From Distichodus sexfasciatus (lineage: Eukaryota; Chordata; Actinopteri; Characiformes; Distichodontidae): a stretch of 64,000 nt of DNA. The DNA is taken from positions 30,911 through 94,910 of the forward strand of contig JAVGVS010000807.1 in the NCBI GenBank assembly GCA_032718565.1, in the 5' to 3' direction. The notes under the pieces were generated by a model, which did no database searches, was not told the origin of the DNA, and saw nothing but the letters and a program-made list of their open reading frames with translations. A program made the translations under genes and the position numbers. Positions 12,644-25,800 of the stretch are shown here, piece by piece. Each line of letters begins with the position of its first letter. The first letter of the stretch is position 1.

Positions 12644-14058
12644 AAACGTGTAGCGACAGGTAACTGTTTCCAAAAAGGGATGTAAAATTAGATTCTTTAT
12701 TGTTGCATCATTATTCATTAGACACGCTGCGATCACCGAAAGCAGACAATGCACAAAGGATTGTCTTTTTCAGTCAAAACACTGTGAACAATAACAAGAC
12801 AAATCAATAACAACACCTCCTGACATGACAGAGGCCTGGAAAAGCCGTTCTAATAATGAAGCCAGGACCAGATTAAAATAATTATTAAGAATAAAATGTA
12901 TTAAACAATTAAACAATACATTAAACAATACAAATGACACTAATCAGATTATAATAAAAATATATGAATAACATATTATTATATGAAAATTAAATAAAAA
13001 GATTTACACTAGAGGCCAGAGGTTTAGGTCCACACTTAATTTAAATACAACAAATAACTGATACGCTGCCAGTCGGATTAAAAATACAATAATTATGACT
13101 AAAAAATATTAAACGGTCAATCTAACATGACATTAATCAAATCATAATATAAAATTACTTAAGAAATGAGTTACATTGTTATGGTTAAGTAAGATTTAGA
13201 ATTTACACTACAGGCCGGAAGTTTTGGTCCACACTTCACTGATACGTTAGATTAAAAATCAAATAATTATGACTAAAAAGTATGAAAGTCAATTTCGTCA
13301 TAACTTGAAAAGTTATTATTTTTGTTATGGTGTTATTATTGTTTGCTGTTTAAGTTGTTGTGTATTGTTATTATGAAAATGTCCTTGTGATATTTATAAT
13401 CCATGTTATTCACCCGGTGTTTACTTCACCTGACAGTGGTCATTATGTTAGGGATGATTAGTACATACCATAATTATAAAAATAATATAAATTTTAGATC
13501 ACGGCTATGTCTTATCTGACATAAATAATTATACATATCAAACATTTTAAACAAGTTTTCTGTATTTTGTGGATATAAATAGTTGTTAGATTTTCCATTT
13601 AATTTTATGGTTATTGTCTATGAAGCAAAAATATATGGAATAATAAACGTAAATTACACCAATTCTTAACAATATGCAAGGATTAAATTTCTAGTCCATG
13701 TTACTGAAAAGTGTTGAATTTAATTATTTTGAATGAAAATTTTATTTAGCCTTATGCAAGTCTGCTAAATAATTAAAGAAAAAGTATGATTAACACTTTA
13801 TGTACATTTTTGTAAGTATAAAGGATCACAGTCAATACTGTGCAGAAGGCCCAAATTATTTTTAATCCTGTGCCTCTGAATAGATTTACTTCCATTGTTT
13901 GGTTTCAGGATTTGCACAATGTCAGTAGAGGGCACTGAAGACCAATATCTGAGAACTGGAAATGCTGCAGTGCCAGACAGAGTGACTTACATGCATGTAA
14001 ATAACTAAATAACTAAATAATCAGTGGGATAGAACAACAGAAGTTTTGTATTAAATCT

Positions 14059-14086
14059 CCATCCATCCATCCATCCGTATTAAATC

Positions 14087-14132
<46 letters not shown>
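14059..14132. repeat. (CCAT)n and (ATT)n microsatellite
   Basis: A short ATCC run (14059-14076) is followed by about 45 bp of ATT repeats (14088-14132). The poly-Asn minus-strand open frame across it is an artefact of the repeat. Confidence 0.9.
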
Positions 14133-14940
14133 GTTACTATATATTAATTTATTTTTTAAGATATAAGTTTTAATAGTTGCTGTTTGTCTGTGGGATCGAA
14201 AGTAGTTTATTGAACAAAACTTTAAATAATTTCCTTGTTTCAACAAAACATTTTCAAGCATGTCCTTAGATGTAATTTTTATAAAAGGAAAAACTGACAC
14301 CTTTAAATGTTGGCTAAATTAGGGAAAAAGAAACCTCCTTGTGGTCAAAATGGGGAACGACAGCGTTTAAGGTGCAAAACTAAAAAATTAAATTGACCTG
14401 TCAAAGGGAAACAGGACGTGGGGGTGGGGGGGAGGTCACGTTTAATCTGCTTTTAATATTTTTATAGTATGCATCACTGTAATACATCACAATTCGTAAT
14501 TAGGAATTAATGTCATAATTGCGAGATGAGGAATTTATTTTGTCTTCTGTAAATAATATCTAGTCATTACAACTTTTTAAGAATGTAGGGTGTTAGATTT
14601 TCAGAAGCCAGACTTTTCCACGTCTGGAGGTTGGCACCACGGAGAGGGCATCATGGTGGGCGATGTGGGTAAAAAGAGTTTGGGGACTTGGCATGTCACA
14701 ACTTGAAAGATCATCCGAGCTTCACCTGGAAAGCAAACCTGACACCTGTCCCCACAAACCAGCTACAAACACAAATAACAAGTCGCTTAATTGGTTAATT
14801 AAAAGCACAGCTGGCACGGGCGTAGCTTTACGGGCACAAACAGCTGCAGGGCACAAGCTTCATCTCAACAACACTGGCATCGAGTAAACATGACGCAACG
14901 TGTTGTTAAATCGAGTGTAAAAGATTAATTGTTTATTATT

Positions 14941-14970
14941 TGCCTCGCACCTGTCACAAGTCTAATTTTA
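14941..14970 (-). promoter_or_regulatory. possible regulatory motif, copy 2
   Basis: On the minus strand this reads AATTAG-ac-TTGTGA followed directly by CAGGTGCGAGGC, matching the blocks at 12594-12643. It lies about 1.3 kb before the receptor array, beyond another homeodomain-site-rich stretch near 14784-14805 (TTAATTGGTTAATTAA). Confidence 0.25.
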
Positions 14971-15489
14971 CTCTCGCATACACAGGTTTGAGTGACGTGA
15001 ACGGGAACATTTTTATCATCTGATGAAGCAAGGAAAGAAACTTTTAATAATAAATAATTACGTAACATTATTATTAAAAATAAATTATAAAGAATGTAAT
15101 TACATGAAAGAAAATTCAGTAATTTTATTAAATTAATGATTTTAGAAAATTAAACGTATTTAAAAATATTTATTATTATGAAGCATTTATTTATTTACAA
15201 TTAAATAAATGTTGATATATTAATTTAAAATAAGGCTTTCAATATTAGTGCAAATTATTAATATTAAAATTAGGCAAACATGCATTCTTTGTGCAAATGC
15301 TGCGAACTGTTCATATCTAATGGCATATTACGTACAAAACGCGAAGTGCAGTAAACTTCATTTTGCAAAAGTCTTGAACCAAACCTCATTTCGTAAATTA
15401 TAAATATCCATATTAGTGCTAATAGAAGTTAAGCACAACAGAAGGTTGCAGTGCATGAAAAACAAAACCCCATGCCATAAGGCCAGCTT

Positions 15490-15752
15490 GCACAAAGGGC
15501 CAATTTCCCAGTTGATTAAGCCTAGTCCTAGACTAGCTGAGCTTCCAGCGGTAAAACCCCATTGGTACTACAACCTATTCCAGGACTAGGCTTAATCCAT
15601 GATCACCAAGAAAATTAGCCCTTATAAGCCTCTCAGCTCGAGACTGTTTGGGCCCTGGATTAAAATTGTAGTACTCACGGAGATTTTACCATTCAAACCC
15701 AAAGCTAGTCTAGGACTAGGCTTAATCCTCGACTGGGAACCTGGCCCTATAT
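15490..15752. mobile_element. palindromic MITE
   Basis: The arms at 15496-15538 and 15703-15748 are inverted copies: GATTAAGCCTAGTCCTAGAC on the left is answered by GTCTAGGACTAGGCTTAATC on the right, with GGGCCA/TGGCCC outside. A third partial copy lies near 15578-15604. No transposase is encoded. Confidence 0.75.
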
Positions 15753-16240
15753 GTTTTGGCCTCCCAACAATCTGCCAGCTGGTTTAGTTTTCCAATGTTG
15801 CCCTGATCTCATTCTAATCTGTCAAATATAATAATTGCAAAACTGTAAAATGGAAGGTATTAAATAAATATTTAACTCATAGTAGAAGTAGAAGACACTT
15901 GGTTTAAAAATGGAAAAAACACAAAAAAGACTAAATTACCAAATATATTTTACAAAATGATGACAAATTTCAAGATGCATTTTGGCCATGTTAGCAATTT
16001 GGTTTAAAACCTAAATACAGTTTCTGTTTGGATATTCATCTTCATCACATTTGGTTAAAATGAACTATTTTGTTATTTACAGCTAGACGTTTGAAGTGTG
16101 ACAGCAAATATATAATCACTTTTGCTGCAAATGTAATTCTAAATGCAACAATGAAATAATCTGATCACTTCCTGTCCCTCAGTGAGGTAGTTGAGCGTCT
16201 CAGATTTGTCCAAGCTCATCAGATGTGTTTTATGAGCATC

Positions 16241-16248
16241 TATAAAAA
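16241..16248 (+). promoter_or_regulatory. TATA box of gene B
   Basis: TATAAAAA lies 57 bp before the exon 1 ATG. A GATTTGTCC block about 40 bp upstream is shared with gene C. Confidence 0.55.
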
Positions 16249-16924
16249 GGTGAACGTCATTGAAGATGGAGATTTCTGGACTTGCACAGCCTCTGTCATG
16301 GTTTTCTATCTACTTCTACTTTATTTCAGCCTTTGGACAAAAGGAGAAACGTCAGTTTGTGGCATTATGGACACACTGGAGAACCCATATCTTTCTAAAA
16401 AGGGGGATGTGATCATCGGAGGAGCTTTTTCCATACACAGCAGTGTAACCGTGCCCTCGCTGTTATTTAACCAAAAACCTCAACCTCTAAAATGTTCTAG
16501 GTTTGTTAGAGCTCGAGGTATATTGTCTGGTAAACGTTGATCATGTTGGTCATGTTGGTCATTTCTTGCTGTGTTGCACCCATTAGCCTTAATCTCACAG
16601 AGAATTACGCTTTTGCCCAGACCTGATTTTCGTCATCGAAGAAATCAACCGAAGCCCTGACTTGCTGCCAAACGTCTCCATCGGCTACCACATTTACAAC
16701 AACTGCGGATCGAGGATGTTATCCATGAAGGCGGCTATGGCTTTAATGAATGGTCAGGATTTAACAGCAGACGGAGGCTGTGCTGGACAATCGCCAGTGC
16801 AGCCATCACTGGAGAGCGCCAGTCGGAGCCACTCTACCACGATTGGACCAAAACTACAGGGCCTTTCAACATCCCAGTGGTGAGGCTCAATTACTGCGGT
16901 AGTTTAAACTGCTACAAACGGGCC

Positions 16925-17070
16925 TGTTCCAGTATTCAGGCAGTGAGTTAGCCATAACGTAATGATAACTATGTTAGCAGCACTATGTTAGTTGCTAATG
17001 TACATTATGTCAGCTGCTAACGTCATTAGCAGCAACGGTTTTGGGAAAAGCACCCCAGCTTGGAATTTGG
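16925..17070. mobile_element. MITE-like repeat
   Basis: Repeated ATGTTAGTTGCTAATG and inverse blocks ending in TTTTGGGAAAAGCACCCC. The same combination appears at 54785-54880 (TGTTTGGGAAACGCACCCC). Confidence 0.5.
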
Positions 17071-17144
17071 GATAAAGGATTGGATCGGATCTTAAAAAAA
17101 GGGCTGTTGAAAATGAAAAACTGTTTCTAATGTGAATGATAATG

Positions 17145-17305
17145 TGTCATTAGGAACACACCATACCACAGCACACTACCACATGAAATGTGACCTCTGC
17201 ATTTGACCATGAAGGAGCAGTGGACATGGTTACGGTACCTTGCTCATGAGTACCTCAGTGGTACCTTTGCTGGTCCGGGCCAACTCTCTAACCGTTACAT
17301 TATAT
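17145..17305 (-). repeat. tRNA-derived SINE copy
   Basis: Carries GTGACCTCTGCATTTGACC, GAGTACCTCAGTGGTACC and a decayed tRNA-like head ending near CTAACCGTTACAT. Lies in intron 2 of pseudogene B. Confidence 0.7.
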
Positions 17306-19174
17306 TAATGGTTATATTGAACACAAGGCCTATTTTTGTTAATAATGTGACCCAACGCCAACATGGCAAAAAAGAGTAAAAAAAAATGAGTCAGAAATGA
17401 GTCAAAAATCAGGCTCAAAAATTGCCAAAACTTTATGTCTTCTTTTTTAATTATTTAGAAAATATTTTTCCCATTCTATAATGTTAGAGAGTAAAACATG
17501 AAATTAGAAAAATGCATGATTTGTTATTAAATAATTTTATTCTATATCCAGAAGATTCCGCCTGGCACAATTTTTCCTTCAAATTCTACATAATAAAAAC
17601 TCAGCAAGCCAATAAAACAGACACTGTTGTTACTATATCTAGTAGTTATATCTACACATGAGCAATTTTATAAAGCTAAAAAAGTTTAAAAAAATCTACA
17701 TGTGCAGGTCAGTTTTTATCAGAAATGGACTGATTTCAAAACTGTCCTGCATTGCTCAAATTTGTCAGTAGCTTAACACATCAAACTATGAAAATTTGGA
17801 GTAGTGCAGGACGCCCTGAACACAACAGCATATATATATGTATTAACTTCATACACACACACACACACGCTTAGAATAAGCCTAACAACAAAGGTATAGA
17901 AAACTGCCCCAAATTGTCTCAGGGTATAAGGGTTAAAAGAGAAGGTTTTGATTTAAACGTCTAGTTGAGCTCAGGATTTTAAAAAATGTCCATTGATATT
18001 GTCTCAAATCACTTGCTGACTCTTGAATCAAAGCAGAATTAATCAATTCATGATTTACTACCACAAAATTGTCTTCCTTTCCACAGATCAGTCATTCGTC
18101 CACATGTGAATGTCTGAGCAGCAGGAAGGAGTACCCTTCCTTTTTCAGGACCATCGCCAGCGACTACTACCAAAGCAGAGCCCTTGTGTACTCAATAGTC
18201 AAACATTTATTGGTTTTGGGTTGAGCCACAACAGTACAGCGATTATGGAAAACAACGAATGGCTATTTTCTTGAAGCTGCCAAAGAAGAAGGATTTATGA
18301 GAGTATTCGGAAAAGTTTGACCGCCGGAGCTCATGCGGTTTGGTGAAGGTTGTAGAGACCATTAGGAAAGGGACGGCGAAAGTGGTGATCATGTTTGTCG
18401 CTCACATTGAGATGAACAGTCTGGTTGAGCAGCTGATTCTGCAAAACATCACCGGATTGCAGATGATTGGTGTCGAAGTTTGGATCACCGCCAGCAATCT
18501 AGTGACTCCTGTGAGCTACAGCGTATTGGGCGGATCTCTGGGATTTGAAGTGGGGAAAGCCAACATCGAGGGTTTTGCTGGCTACGTTGTGAAAGAGTTT
18601 TGGGAGACGGCATTGCCTTGTCTAGAAGGAAATGTCTCTCAAATTTCAGACTCTTGCAGTATGGATGAAGACTCTGGATCCCAATTAAATAAAGAATTAA
18701 TTTATTATCTCAGAACTGAGATATGTAAACAACATCTACAACGTATTGTTTATGCGGTCGCATTATTCCCTAAGTACAGTTTATCGGGTGTGAAGAAAGC
18801 GAGGGTGTGAAAAGGACGTCACCTGGTCCATGGCAGGTAGCCCATATATCCTGGTGATCAATATTTAAGGAAAGTGGTTGAGGTTTAAGAACACATCTCT
18901 TAGGAATGACGAGTGAATAAGGGATATTATTTTTTTGGCTCCAAAGGTTGTCCAGTCCCTGAAAAAGGTCAATTTCACCACAAAAATTGGAGAGCAGGTG
19001 TGGTTCGACAGCACGGGTGCCACGGCTGCAAAGTACGACATTAAACTTCTGGCAACGCGACCAACGGACAAGTTGTGTTTAAGTCGGTGGGCTTCTACGA
19101 TGCATCTCTGCCAGCAGGACAGCAGTTTGTTCTAAATTCTGAAGATATAGTCTGGGTTGGAGAAAGAGCTGAGG

Positions 19175-19440
19175 TACAGCCAGTGTTGGGGAAGCTACAA
19201 TTACATAGACAAAAGCTAGAGCCAGGCAAGCATTTTGAAGAAATTATTAGTTACACTACTATTTGTTGTAACAATATAGCATTTTGTCATACTACAAATA
19301 TATTACTACAAACACATACATTGCTAATTGTAGACGAAATAGCTACTGGAAAAGTTTCAGTAGTTTAGAAGTAGCTTTGTTACTGAAAATAGAAATTAGT
19401 AGCTACCCTTACAAAAAATGTAGGCTTCTAACAAACAGTT
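19175..19440. repeat. dispersed repeat, CAGTGTTGGG family
   Basis: Begins CAGTGTTGGGGAAGCTACAA and runs through TA-rich, Val/Thr-like reiterated sequence. Similar starts occur at 44195 and 59485. This is a common type of fish interspersed repeat; I cannot give the family name. Confidence 0.5.
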
Positions 19441-21159
19441 GCCGTTACCCTAATTGTTTTAGTGCAAATCACTGGAAATATAACGGTCATTGTCAGCAGA
19501 ACATTGCTGCAAGTTTGCTACTAGTGGCTACAATGCAAACTTGGTGACAAATATATTCTTGCTATATCAGCACTGTTTGCCATAAATTATGCATGCTTAC
19601 GCCAAACCTGCTGCAAAACATTTTGTTTATTGTATGGGTAATGAAGAAGCACCACAGGAAAGAATAATACCAGTTACCAGGACAGATCACAATCTGTGTG
19701 TTCTGTAAAATTCCAGAATGGCCTCTGCTGTTAAGGAACCGACTGATTGCAGACAATTTATTTATTTATTTTTTGGTTTATTCCAGTAGCTGAGGTCTGT
19801 GTGCAGAGAGTTGGTCTCCAGGAAGAATTGCAGTGCATGTTGCCACACACACTGCATACAATGCAGTGAAGGAGAGATCAGTAATGACACAGGCAACCCG
19901 ATGGGCAAAAGTTCCACGAAAAATGTGTCACTTGCACTCAGCATTCTTTCTCCTGTTATTTCGATCCACTTCATGAACACTGCTATCATTAAATAAACCC
20001 CAAAATGAAAATGTCACTTGTTCCATTCCTAACCAGAGTGATGTGTTCTTTCCAGATTCAAATAACTGCAAGCAGTGTCCAGGAGAGTACTGGTTCAATG
20101 CTGAGAGGGATAATGTGTTGAAAAGTGGAATATCTTTCATCAAGCAGGGCATAGTTGGTCTTTCTTTTCGGTGCAGGAGTGACCGTTTTAGTAGCTATTC
20201 TGTTTTTAATTAAAAAGGATACGCCGATTGTTAGAGCCAACAATCTTGTGCCTAGCTTCCTGCTCCTCTTCTCTCTCACTCTCTGTTTCTTCTGTTCACT
20301 CACGTTCATCGGTCAACCTTCGAAGTGGTCCTGCATGCTGCGCCACACGGCTGCATCACTCTGTCTCTGCATCTCCTGTGTTCTAAAAATTAGGTAAAGA
20401 ACGGCCTCAGGCCAAGTACTCCAGGCAGTAATGTCATGAAATGGTTTGGGCTCACAGCAGAGACCTCAGTGTTGTTGTCTTCACTCTCATACAGGTCCTC
20501 ATTTGTGTGCTGTGGTTAACAATATCACCTCCATACCCCTACAAGAACATGAATTACTACAAAGAAAAGATCATTCTAGAATGCCACGTGGGTTCAGCTG
20601 TAGGTTTCTGGGCTGTTCTGGGTTATATCGGGTTCTTGGCTCTGTTGTGTTTTATTTTGGCTTTTCTGGCTCGGAAGCTGCCCGATAACTTTAACGAAGC
20701 CAAATTCATCACATTCAGCATGCTGATATTCTGTGCAGTTTGGATCACTTTCATTCCAGCCTATGTCACGTCTCCTGGAAAGTTCACTGTAGCTGTGGAG
20801 ATTTTTGCAATCTTAGCCTCAAGTTTTGGTCTGCTTTTCTGCATATTTACGCCAAAATGTTATATTATCCTATTTAAGCCTGAACTAAACACAAAGAAAC
20901 ATGTAATGGCAAAAATGGCATCAAAGTCACTTTAATAACATGTATCTGCTATCTAAATGCTGTCATAGGATGGGAAAAATAGAACAAAATTGACCAAAGT
21001 AGAAATAAATGATTCATCTTTAGAACTGTAATAGTGGTCATGGCCGCTTGAATAAAGGGTCGAACATTTATCTGAACTTGTTTTGTATTGGTTCACAAAA
21101 CAGGCACAAGAAATTAGGTAGTATTTTGTAAGCATAAGAGGCTATGAATTTAAAACTTT

Positions 21160-21365
21160 ATAGGGTAATAGTTAGGGAGTTGGCTGTGTGATTGGAGGAT
21201 CCTCAGTTCAAGTCTGGTAAAGGTACAACTGAGGCACTCACGACCAAGGTACCATCCCCAAGCAATGCTCCCTCGGCACTGCCAAAAAAGCTGCCCACTG
21301 CTCCTTCATGGGTGGGTCAAATAGACTGGAGTGCACTGTGTGCTGTGCTATGACCACAATAATGA
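21160..21365 (+). repeat. tRNA-derived SINE copy, forward orientation
   Basis: Read forward: head with AATAGTTAGGGAGTTGGC (A-box region) and AGTTCAAGTCT (B-box), then GGTAAAGGTAC, ACTGAGG, CAAGGTACC, the CTGCCCACTGCTCCTTCATG body and GTGCACTGTGTGCTGTG tail. It shows the pol III promoter layout that defines this family as tRNA-derived. Confidence 0.75.
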
Positions 21366-21901
21366 AAAACCATTCCCTTAAATTCATTAAAAAACAAATA
21401 TGATTTATCACATGAGGGCTTATGATGGTGTACCACAAGGTTCCGCATTTTCATGTATATGTTGCCTCTGGGTAATACAAAACACCAAGTTAACTTCCAC
21501 TGCTGTGTTGATAATGCTGAATATACTACTATATATACACTATATATATTTAGTGTTAGAATGAACAAATGGCAAAAATTATCTGGTAAATTCTACCCAA
21601 ATAACCCTTCTACCTATGGCCAGAAATGTTAGCCAATGTTTCAAAACTCTTTGACAGCGATTTTTAGTGTTACATTTGCATCAACACATCTATTATATCA
21701 GCTACACCTTGTGAAATTATGTTTCTTCCAAGAGGTCTTTTCATATTAATGATATGTGACTACTGTGAACAATAAAATCGCAATTTATGTCCACATGCCA
21801 ACAACCATTATCTGTTTGTTGCACATACAAGTTACATAAAATGTTAAAGTGCCCTCCTTACACACAAACATGGTCACAATAAGACAAATATTTACAAAAT
21901 G

Positions 21902-22465
21902 TACAGTACTGTGCAAAAGTTTTAGGCAGGTGTGAAAAAATGCTGTAATCAAAGAATGCTTTCAGAGATATAAATAATGATTGTTTATTTGTATCAATTT
22001 ACAAAATGCAAAGTGAGCGAACAAAAGAAAAATCTAAATCAAATCAACATTTGGTGTTACTACCTTTCGCCTTCAAACCAGCACCAATTCTTATAGGTAC
22101 ACTTGCACGAAGTCAGGGATTTTGTAGGATTATAGTCAGGTGTATGATCAACCAATTATACCAAACAGGTGCTAATGATCATCAATGATCACGTCACACG
22201 TGGGTTGAAACACCAAGATGTTTGGAACAACCTACCAGCCGAGTTCCTTCAAAAACTGTGTGCAAGTGTACCTAGAAGAATTGATGCTGTTTTGAAGGCA
22301 AAGGGTGGTCACACCAAATATTGATTTGATTTAGATTTCTCTTTTGTTCGTTCACTGCCTTTTGTTGATTGATGAAAGTAAATGATTAACACTTCCATTT
22401 CTGAAAGCATTCTTTGTTTACAGCATTTTTTCACACCTGCCTAAAACTTTTGCACAGCACTGTAC
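21902..22465. mobile_element. Tc1/mariner-type inverted-repeat element
   Basis: About 560 bp bounded by TA and near-perfect inverted ends: CAGTACTGTGCAAAAGTTTT on the left, AAAACTTTTGCACAGCACTG on the right. The inverted similarity continues inward through GCAGGTGTGAAAAAA, GAATGCTTTCAGA and AAATCTAAATCAAATCAA for roughly 200 bp per arm. No transposase frame is present, so this is a non-autonomous copy of the type common in fish. Confidence 0.85.
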
Positions 22466-22780
22466 ATATCAGTTTAATTTAATTGTTTCAACTATGGCAC
22501 ATCAGGTAATCTCATAAACTCATGGAATGATCTAATTATATATGTATAAAGCCAAAAAAACAAAAATTAGCTGGAAAACTATGCTAATTCATAATGTTTG
22601 ATTGTTGTTTCCTGTGCTGGGAGAAAGTAAGTACTATATCAAAAACTGTTCATTCAACACTAAGGTGGAATTTCATTCAGCAGGCTCGGGTAACACCATC
22701 TTTCCCTTTGTGAGATGACGTCTCCCATTTCTGATTTGTCCGAACTGAATGACCTTAAGCAAAGTGCTGTCGTGGGTGTC

Positions 22781-22788
22781 TATAAAAA
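22781..22788 (+). promoter_or_regulatory. TATA box of gene C
   Basis: TATAAAAA, 66 bp before the start codon. Shares the upstream GATTTGTCC block with gene B. Confidence 0.6.
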
Positions 22789-22846
22789 CTTTAAACACCG
22801 TCACTGATGGGGACTCCATGAGATGAAGGAGTGAACAGCGCTTGCC

Positions 22847-25800
22847 ATGATCTTCTATTTACTCTTACTTTCCTTCAGTTTTCGAACCAAAGGAGAAATG
22901 TCACTTTGCCACATTATGGAGAGCCCAGAGAACCCATTCCTGTATAAAGATGGAGATGTTATTATCGGAGGAGCTTTTTCCATACACAGTGGCGTTATGC
23001 CGCCCTCGCTGCCCTTTACAGAAAAACCCCAGCCTCTAAAATGCATTAGGTTGGATCAGTGTCATACTTGTGTTCAGATTTTAACATGTTCACTTTATTC
23101 TTGTATTTTTAAAGTGTTTAAAATGTAAATATCTTTATTTCGTGCTCTTCTCCTGAATTTGGTTTCTCTATACACAGATTTAACTTGAGAGAACTACGCT
23201 TTGCCCAGACTATGATTTTTGTCATCGAAGAAATCAACCAAAGCCCTGACCTGCTGCCAAACATCTCCATCGGCTACCACATTTACGACAACTGTGGATC
23301 GAGGATGTTATCCATGAAGGCGGCCATGGCTTTAATGAACGGTCAGGATTTAACAGCAGATGGAGGCTGTGCCGGACAATCGACAGTGCAAGCCATCATT
23401 GGAGAGTCGGAGTCGACTCCCACCATCGTACTGACCAAAACTACAGGGCCTTTCAACATCCCAGTGGTGAGACTGTCATCTTTTGTGGTGAATGCAAAAA
23501 CTATGAGCTCTTTTTAAAGATTAAGGTGTTGTGAATATTGCCATGGATGTTGTATGAATAGAAAATACACTGAAACAAGAAGCTAAGCCACTCAAATAAT
23601 GGTAAAGAGGAATATATTTTGAAAAAAATGCCAAAAATATGGGTCATTAGTTTTTTTTGGCCCAGACCTTCTCTTGGGCATTGCTTAGAAATTAAAGTCA
23701 CAAAGACACGTTATATGAAGATGAAAATTTTCTCCAAATATTGAAGTGAACAATGGTTTATCTAATCCATTTTTACTCTCCACAGATCAGTCATTCATCC
23801 ACATGTGAATGTCTGAGCAGCAGGAAGGAGTACCCTTCCTTTTTCAGGACCATCGCCAGCGACTACTACCAAAGCAGAGCCCTAGCATACTTGCTCAAAC
23901 ATTTTGGCTGGTTTTGGGTAGGAACCGTGAACAGCGACAGTGATTACGGCAACAACGGAATGGCCATTTTCTTGGAAGCTGCCAAAGAAGAAGGGATTTG
24001 CGTAGAGTACTCGGAAAAGTTTGACCGCTCGGAGCCTGCGAAGCTCATGAGGGTTGTAGAGACCATTAAGAAAGGGACGGCAAAAGTGGTGATTATATTC
24101 GTCGCTCACATCGAGATGAACATTCTCATAGAGCAGCTGATTCTGCAGAACGTTACTGGCTTCCAGATAATCGGCGTGGAAGGCTGGATTACGGCAGTCA
24201 ATCTAGTGACTCCGGTGAGCTACAGCGTTTTAGGCGGATCTCTGGGATTTGACGTGGGAAAAACCACCATCGAGGGTTTTGCCGACTACGTCGTGAGAGA
24301 GTTTTGGGAGACGGCATTGCCTTGTCTAGAAGGAAACGTCTCCCAAATTTCAAACAACTGTAGCCTATATGAAGATCTAGTTCCATTTACAGACTACAAT
24401 GGCGACATTTCCGAATTGAGATACGCGAACAACATCTACAATGCAATTTACGCGGTAGCGCATTCCCTGCATGGAATACTTGGATGTGCAGAAAAGCGAG
24501 GCTGTAAAAAAGGACTGCGAATAGAACCGTGGCAGGTAATATAATAATTAAAAGTACTCTTACAAATCTTTTAATGGTGACTAGCATTAATACAATCATT
24601 GTGTTTCCACTATAAAGGTTGTCGAGACTCTGAAAAAGGTCAATTTCACCACAAAAATTGGAGAGCAGGTGTGGTTTGACAGTACCGGTGCAACTGCTGC
24701 AAAGTATGACATCGTGAACTGGCAAAGGGACTCTGATGGACAAGTGGTGTTTCAGCCAGTGGGCTACTACGATGCATCTCTGCCGTTTGGTCAGCAGATT
24801 ATCATGAATAATGCTGATATTGTTTGGGGTGGAGGAAAATCTCAGGTATTGACAGTGTTCTCTGTTATGCAAGTCTTGCATGCTCATGAGATGCTTTCAT
24901 GGCAACATGGGATTTATATCCCTATACTTTAGACTTTTCTCTTTACTATGAAGACATAGATAGCGTGCTGGCAACTAGAGTTTGGTACATCATTTCTGAA
25001 CGTCATTTAAAACAAATCCTGGTCTCATGAAAACATCTCACACTCACATAAAAGCTTTTCATGCTCACCGGAAAACATCTCATGCTCAAGCGAAAAGTTC
25101 TTGTGAAAACATTGTGTGAGATATCATCACACGCTCACGGCAAAACAACTGAAAATATCTAATGAGCAGGCGAAAACATCTCAAGAGCATGCACAAACAT
25201 CTAGTGCTCATACGAAAATCTCAGTCTCACCCAAAAACAATTATTTGCACGTGAAAATGTCTTGCACTCATTAAAAAACATCTCATGCTTAAACAAACAC
25301 ATATTGTGAAAAGGTCTTCTGAGCATGCTAAACATCTTGTGCGCACAGAACCATCTAGCGACATCAACTTATGCTAATGCAATACCATGAATTATTATCT
25401 ATCTTTACAAGTCCCTTTAGGAGACAAAACTCAATCAAGTCAAACTGTATTTTTTGTTCCTCCAGAAGCCGAGGTCTGTGTGCAGTGAGAGTTGTCCTCC
25501 AGGCACCAGAAAAGCTGCTCAGAGGGGAAGGCCAGTCTGCTGCTACGACTGTATACAGTGTGCAGAAGGAGAGATCAGTAATGAGACAGGTAAATCCAGA
25601 CTGGCAAAGTTCCAGCGAAAATGTGTCACTTGCACCTTTTGCACTCTTCTCCTGCTATTTCGGATAAAGGTCTTGAGCCATGGCATTAGCAAGTGAAGCT
25701 GAGACTCAACATCTGTATTTGACTGTTTTGAATGTTGCACAAAATGTAAAATTTGACTTTTTGCACATTTTACAATTTAATAGTGAACACAGCACAGCAC

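Larger units (their letters stand above)
6660..16240. other. gene-poor interval between genes A and B
   Basis: Nearly 10 kb without a recognisable gene. Contents: AT-rich unique DNA (6700-7960, 11480-12300, 12680-14000, 15010-15480), SINE copies near 8490-8850 and 10085-10780, a SINE-like piece at 11273-11440, MITE-like sequence at 9225-9310 and 15490-15752, a (CCAT)n/(ATT)n microsatellite at 14059-14132, and a shared inverted motif pair at 12594-12643 and 14941-14970. Open frames here have no recognisable domain and I regard them as chance. Confidence 0.6.
16298..20935 (+). pseudogene. OlfC/V2R receptor pseudogene B
   Basis: Close paralogue of gene C with all six exon positions recognisable: exon 1 16298-16500 (203 nt, open, GDVIIGGAFSIH), exon 2 about 16587-16879 (frameshifts near the start and after GCAGQSPVQ), exon 3 about 18087-18836 (opens ISHSSTCECLSSRKEYPSFF, then shifts to a stop near 18224; later part open), exon 4 18947-19173 (frameshift in the middle), exon 5 19787-19892 (indels; donor is GC instead of GT), exon 6 20056-20935 (frameshifts before TM1 and near TM3; open from about 20441 to the stop). 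AATAAA follows at 21004 and 21051. Intron 2 holds a SINE (17145-17305) and MITE-like sequence. Lesions in five exons make decay more likely than sequencing error. The SEGW-type glutamate is kept (VEVW). Confidence 0.9.
20936..22780. other. spacer between genes B and C
   Basis: No gene. Holds the poly(A) signals of B (AATAAA at 21004 and 21051), a SINE at 21160-21365, unique AT-rich DNA, and a long inverted-repeat element at 21902-22465. Confidence 0.7.

Noticed and set aside
14013..14300. 95-aa frame with poly-Asn
   Set aside because: Artefact of the (ATT)n microsatellite.
25020..25350. Possible CRISPR-like direct repeats
   Set aside because: Units are irregular in length and sequence, no conserved repeat with unique spacers, and the genome is a vertebrate; this is a degenerate minisatellite.
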